Positions 4,715-5,174 of a DNA stretch of 5,174 bases are shown piece after piece. Every line of letters begins with the position of its first letter. The stretch's first letter is position 1. Source of the DNA: Acidobacteriota bacterium (lineage in GTDB: Bacteria; Acidobacteriota; Terriglobia; UBA7540); NCBI GenBank assembly GCA_021789565.1, contig JAJYJL010000734.1:1-5174 (forward strand). The letters run 5' to 3'. The notes beneath the pieces are model-generated. The model ran no database searches, was not told where the DNA came from, and saw only the letters and a program-made list of their open reading frames with translations. The position numbers and the translations under genes were made by a program.

Positions 4715-4897
4715 GCTCCCATCTGCGCTTAAGGAAGTGGCTGCACGCCGACGGTGGCACGCATCTTGACAACCTCCTCACGGGCTCAATACACTTCCAT
4801 TTTCCGCGAGCATTCCATTAACGGCCTGAATTCGGCTCCGCGAAGCGGCAGAGCCCAGACGGAACGCGCAGAGGTTTCAAACTCCAAGGAGGTTCTC
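4715..4897 (+). promoter_or_regulatory. promoter and leader of the glycosidase gene
   Basis: TTGACA at 4766-4771 is a perfect -35. TACACT at 4790-4795, 18 bp away, is a plausible -10 with four matches. The leader of about 95 nt contains a bulged hairpin: GGCT and CCGC (4834-4841) pair with GCGG (4845-4848) and AGCC (4852-4855) around a GAA loop and a three-base bulge. AAGGAGG at 4886-4892 is an ideal Shine-Dalgarno five bases before ATG 4898. I see no T-tailed terminator for the acyltransferase gene. Confidence 0.5.
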
Positions 4898-5174
4898 ATG
4901 CAAAATCCAGCCTCAATGTGCCAGCATTCGCCACGGATTGTCCGATGGCTCCTGTTGCTGGCCACGGCAATGTTTCTCCCTGCTTTTACTGCCGTCCTTT
5001 CCGCACAGCAACCCATGCTGATTCCGCAACCGCGGGAACTCCAGACTAAGGCAGAACCCTTCGAGGTGCATGCAAACATGGAGATCGTGCTGCTCACGCC
5101 CGTCGCGCCTGAGGACCGAATGGCCGCCGGGACCGTGCGAAAAGAATTGAAGCTGACCACGGGCCAGGTGTTTC
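4898..5174 (+). CDS. exported glycosidase, probable GH20 beta-hexosaminidase, N-terminal part (runs off right edge)
   Basis: The first 92 codons are present, with no stop before the edge. Residues 1-17 are a basic-containing n-region and 18-34 a hydrophobic core (WLLLLATAMFLPAFTAVL). The likely signal peptidase I site is L-S-A|Q after residue 36. The mature part starts with MLIPQPRELQTKAEPFEV, then a strand at EIVLL and a helix ending in VRKELKLTTGQ. That is the pattern of the N-terminal alpha/beta domain found before the catalytic barrel of GH20 beta-N-acetylhexosaminidases (L-I-P-x-P-x-E, ending near L-x-x-x-T-G). Related domains precede other glycosidases such as GH84, so the catalytic family is uncertain until the rest is seen. 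The perfect Shine-Dalgarno fixes the start. It would act in the periplasm or outside the cell on N-acetylhexosamine-containing glycans. Confidence 0.7.
   Translation, partial: MQNPASMCQHSPRIVRWLLLLATAMFLPAFTAVLSAQQPMLIPQPRELQTKAEPFEVHANMEIVLLTPVAPEDRMAAGTVRKELKLTTGQVF

Noticed and set aside
4786..5160. Minus-strand 124-codon frame opposite the glycosidase
   Set aside because: The plus strand has a perfect Shine-Dalgarno, a signal peptide and a domain motif. The minus frame is Ser/Arg-rich antisense reading.

Overview
This window looks like bacterial chromosomal DNA with moderate to high GC. It is most likely from an Acidobacteriota genome or a similar soil bacterium. That placement is an inference from gene style (secreted trypsin-TPR protease, several small HicA/HicB-type genes, a glycosidase with a strong Shine-Dalgarno) and from an intergenic repeat that resembles ones I recall from that phylum. 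No rRNA or other marker gene settles it.

Left part, minus strand (1-2384): an apparent operon reads right to left. It starts at an extended -10 promoter near 2380. The first gene is a secreted HtrA-like serine protease with four C-terminal TPRs (1144-2337). Three small tightly packed genes follow: a CxC/CxxC zinc-ribbon-like protein (896-1141), a 96-residue basic protein of unknown role (598-888), and a YaaA/DUF6884-like protein (156-557). The first 33 codons of uvrB follow on the same strand (99 to the window edge), with their own candidate -10 box.

Middle part (2385-3330): this is the accessory-looking section. A HicA-type toxin gene (plus) and a HicB-type antitoxin gene (minus) converge tail to tail, which is unusual because hicAB is normally one co-directional operon. 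A near-identical direct repeat of about 34 bp, containing a perfect TTGACA, lies on each side of the pair. Right of the second copy comes a gene-free stretch with a hairpin, a 9-bp tandem repeat and a degenerate array of about 54-bp units built from AAAAACGAA(C/G)CG.

Right part, plus strand (3444-5174): a good sigma70-like promoter precedes a second, short HicB-like gene (3489-3683). It has no hicA after it. Its stop codon overlaps the start of an integral membrane acyltransferase-3 (OafA-type) gene (3680-4714) by ATGA. A further promoter and a leader hairpin precede the start of an exported glycosidase, probably of the GH20 beta-hexosaminidase type (4898 to the window edge).

The points most worth following are the convergent hicA/hicB pair between direct repeats, the composite repeat element beside it, the orphan HicB coupled to an acyltransferase, and the cassette of three little-known small genes between the protease and uvrB.
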